Assembly: GCA_027066595.1 (NCBI GenBank)
Contig: JAMONG010000257.1
Location: 1-6,385, forward strand
Source of the DNA: Sulfurovum sp.
GTDB taxonomy: Bacteria; Campylobacterota; Campylobacteria; Campylobacterales; Sulfurovaceae
Length of the DNA stretch: 6,385 nt
Reading direction: 5' to 3'
Of this stretch, positions 4,645 through 6,385 are shown in pieces. Each line of letters starts with the position of its first letter. The stretch's first letter is position 1. The translations under genes and the position numbers were made by a program. The notes beneath the pieces were generated by a model that searched no databases, was not told the origin of the DNA, and worked only from the letters and a program-made list of their open reading frames with translations.

Positions 4645-6385
4645 CTATGAACTTTTTTCCATTTCAATTCCACTTTTTTTAGAAAATTTCAAATAGAGTA
4701 TCGGCAAAATAATCAAAGTTAAAATCGTAGAACTAATAAGTCCATTGATTACCACAATCGCCAATGGTCTTTGTATCTCTGAGCCAGGTCCTGTAGCAAA
4801 GAGTAGCGGTAAAAGTCCAAGAGCAGCGATAATCGCCGTCATAAGTACAGGACGTAACCTTTTGGTAGAACCCTCAACCACAGCCTCTTTCAGATTTGCA
4901 CCCTGCTCGATGAGATAGTTAAAATAGTTAACCAACACTACACCATTAAGTACCGCAATTCCCAGCAAGGCGATAAACCCAACTGAAGCAGGCACAGACA
5001 TATACTCACCACTCAAGTAAAGTCCGATAAACCCACCAATAAGTGCCAGAGGTACATTAACCAAAACCATCACCGCTTGTCTGAGTGAATTAAACGAAAC
5101 AAAGAGCAAAATAAAGACCATAAAAAGTGCTAAAGGGACAATAATAGCAAGCCGTGCAGCTGCTCTTTGCTGATTTTTAAACTCTCCGCCATACTCGACA
5201 TAATATCCTGCAGGAAGTTTCACTTCACTCTCAATCAACTTTTGTGCCTCTTCCACAAAACCGACAAGGTCACGCCCCTCTACATTTGATTGAACAATGG
5301 TTTTTCTATAACCATGTTCATGCTCTATCTGTACAGGACCATTACTAGAGATAAACTTCACAAAGTTTGTCAATGGAATAGATTTACCATCGGCCAAGGG
5401 ATAGTAGAGTTTCTTAATTTTATCAAGAGAGTTTTGTAGTGTCGTATCTCCTTTAACCGTGAGTGGTATACGTCTCATACCCTCTTGTATAATCCCAATA
5501 TCCACACCAGAAATCATCACTTTTAAAAAGTTGTTGAGTTCTTCTTGTGTAATCTCATAATATGCCATTGCTTTTTTGTCAAATGCCAATTCAAAATATC
5601 CTACCCCTTCATTGGCTTTTTTATAGACATCAGAACTGCCAGGTATTTTTTCTAAAAGAGCTTTAACTTTTACAGCTATCTCTTCAAGTACCCCATTGTC
5701 ACTACCAAAAATAGCAATAGCCAAATCACCACGAACCCCTGTTAGCATCTCTGAGACTCTCATCTCAATAGGCTGTGTAAACCCATATTCAATCCCCACA
5801 AACTCATCTAAGACTTTTCGTATCTCCTCAATGACAAACTCTTTGGAAGGTTCTCTCCACTCTGATTTATCTTTAAGTACTAAAAATGTATCTGTGTCAT
5901 TTAGCCCCATAGGGTCTAATCCTAGTTCATCACTTCCTGTTCTGGCAATAATATTTTCTATCTCAGGAACAGAAGCGATGAGCTTTTGTTGTACCTTTAA
6001 GTTCAGTGCTAAACTCTCCTTGAGAGAGATAGATGGTAGCATCTCCACACCGATAATAATACTCCCCTCATCCATAGTTGGCATAAAAGACTTACCTGTT
6101 TTATCGGCCAGATATAACGAACCTGCGAAAAGTAAAAGTACAGAAAGCATCACTATTTTAAAGTTATCAATGGCACGATTGAGTAAAGGTCTATACTTTT
6201 TTGTCAAATACTTAATAAGCCTTGGTTCACTGTCGGGTCTTTTTTTCAATATAAAAGAACTCAACACAGGGATAAGCGTAAGTGCCAACACTAAAGAACT
6301 AAAGAGTGCAAAAATAATACTCAGTGCCACTGGTCTAAAGAGCTTACCCTCCAACCCTTCAAGTGTCAATATCGGAACAAATACG
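4645..6385 (-). CDS. CzcA/CusA-type heavy-metal efflux RND pump, C-terminal fragment
   Basis: The last 579 residues of an inner-membrane, proton-driven RND pump; full-length members have about 1,030-1,050, so the first 450 or so are off the window. Visible in order: the end of the first membrane half (RPVALSIIFALF to LTLIPVLSSFIL, about 18-47), a helix at about 75-95 leading to GKSFMPTMDEGSI, the second porter region (about 100-400), and the last membrane helices (about 410-570) including GFIALLGIAVLNGVVLVNY and TGPGSEIQRPLA, which are hallmarks of CzcA-type pumps. A TTG at 6369-6367 could be read as a start, but family similarity continues upstream through VFVPI, so the gene is open at the edge. 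The proton-relay residues of TM4 cannot be checked. By eye the positions matching the three copper-binding methionines of CusA do not all carry Met, which favours a divalent-metal CzcA type. It ends 66 bp before the regulator; its own adaptor and channel are not next to it downstream. Confidence 0.92.
   Translation of the reverse strand, partial: VFVPILTLEGLEGKLFRPVALSIIFALFSSLVLALTLIPVLSSFILKKRPDSEPRLIKYLTKKYRPLLNRAIDNFKIVMLSVLLLFAGSLYLADKTGKSFMPTMDEGSIIIGVEMLPSISLKESLALNLKVQQKLIASVPEIENIIARTGSDELGLDPMGLNDTDTFLVLKDKSEWREPSKEFVIEEIRKVLDEFVGIEYGFTQPIEMRVSEMLTGVRGDLAIAIFGSDNGVLEEIAVKVKALLEKIPGSSDVYKKANEGVGYFELAFDKKAMAYYEITQEELNNFLKVMISGVDIGIIQEGMRRIPLTVKGDTTLQNSLDKIKKLYYPLADGKSIPLTNFVKFISSNGPVQIEHEHGYRKTIVQSNVEGRDLVGFVEEAQKLIESEVKLPAGYYVEYGGEFKNQQRAAARLAIIVPLALFMVFILLFVSFNSLRQAVMVLVNVPLALIGGFIGLYLSGEYMSVPASVGFIALLGIAVLNGVVLVNYFNYLIEQGANLKEAVVEGSTKRLRPVLMTAIIAALGLLPLLFATGPGSEIQRPLAIVVINGLISSTILTLIILPILYLKFSKKSGIEMEKSS

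Noticed and set aside
4616..4650. Possible terminator after the CzcA-like gene (CATAG and CTATG arms)
   Set aside because: The arms are only five AT-rich base pairs with a long loop and no following T run, so it is not a credible terminator.
6367..6369. TTG as start codon of the RND pump gene
   Set aside because: The pump family sequence continues upstream in frame to the window edge (VFVPI), so this is an internal leucine codon and the gene is truncated by the window.

Overview
The window is a low-GC stretch with every gene on the minus strand. Transcription therefore runs from position 6385 down to 1. Protein style suggests a Campylobacterota (Epsilonproteobacteria) member, perhaps Sulfurovum- or Sulfurimonas-like: Lys/Glu/Ile-rich proteins, tightly packed genes, and small CXXCH cytochromes beside an OmpR-type two-component system. 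This is inference from sequence style, not from a marker gene.

Layout in transcription order: (1) the C-terminal 579 residues of a CzcA-type heavy-metal RND pump (6385-4645, cut by the window edge); (2) a 66-bp gap with candidate promoter and operator elements; (3) an OmpR/PhoB-type response regulator (4578-3910); (4) an overlapping membrane histidine kinase without room for a HAMP domain (3923-2769, TTG start); (5) an overlapping 116-residue periplasmic monoheme cytochrome c-like protein (2781-2431); (6) a 258-residue protein joining a CXXCH cytochrome-like N-terminal part to a C-terminal helical domain with two LTXXQ-like motifs of the Spy/CpxP/ZraP type (2381-1605, TTG start); (7) a TolC-family outer-membrane factor (1548-265); (8) the first 88 residues of an HlyD/AcrA-type periplasmic adaptor, joined to the TolC gene by a one-base overlap (265-1, cut by the edge).

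Genes 3 to 8 look like one operon. Three junctions overlap (14, 13 and 1 nt) and the other two gaps are 49 and 56 bp. The likely logic is an envelope sensing unit (kinase, regulator and two exported heme proteins, one carrying a CpxP/ZraP-like module) controlling a tripartite efflux system. The inner-membrane pump of that system is probably encoded just beyond position 1. The CzcA gene upstream suggests metal or oxidative envelope stress as the theme, but the signal is not shown by the sequence. The most unusual element is the cytochrome c-LTXXQ fusion beside a second, related small cytochrome that is translationally coupled to the kinase. No RNA genes, insertion sequences, CRISPR arrays or convincing terminators were seen.
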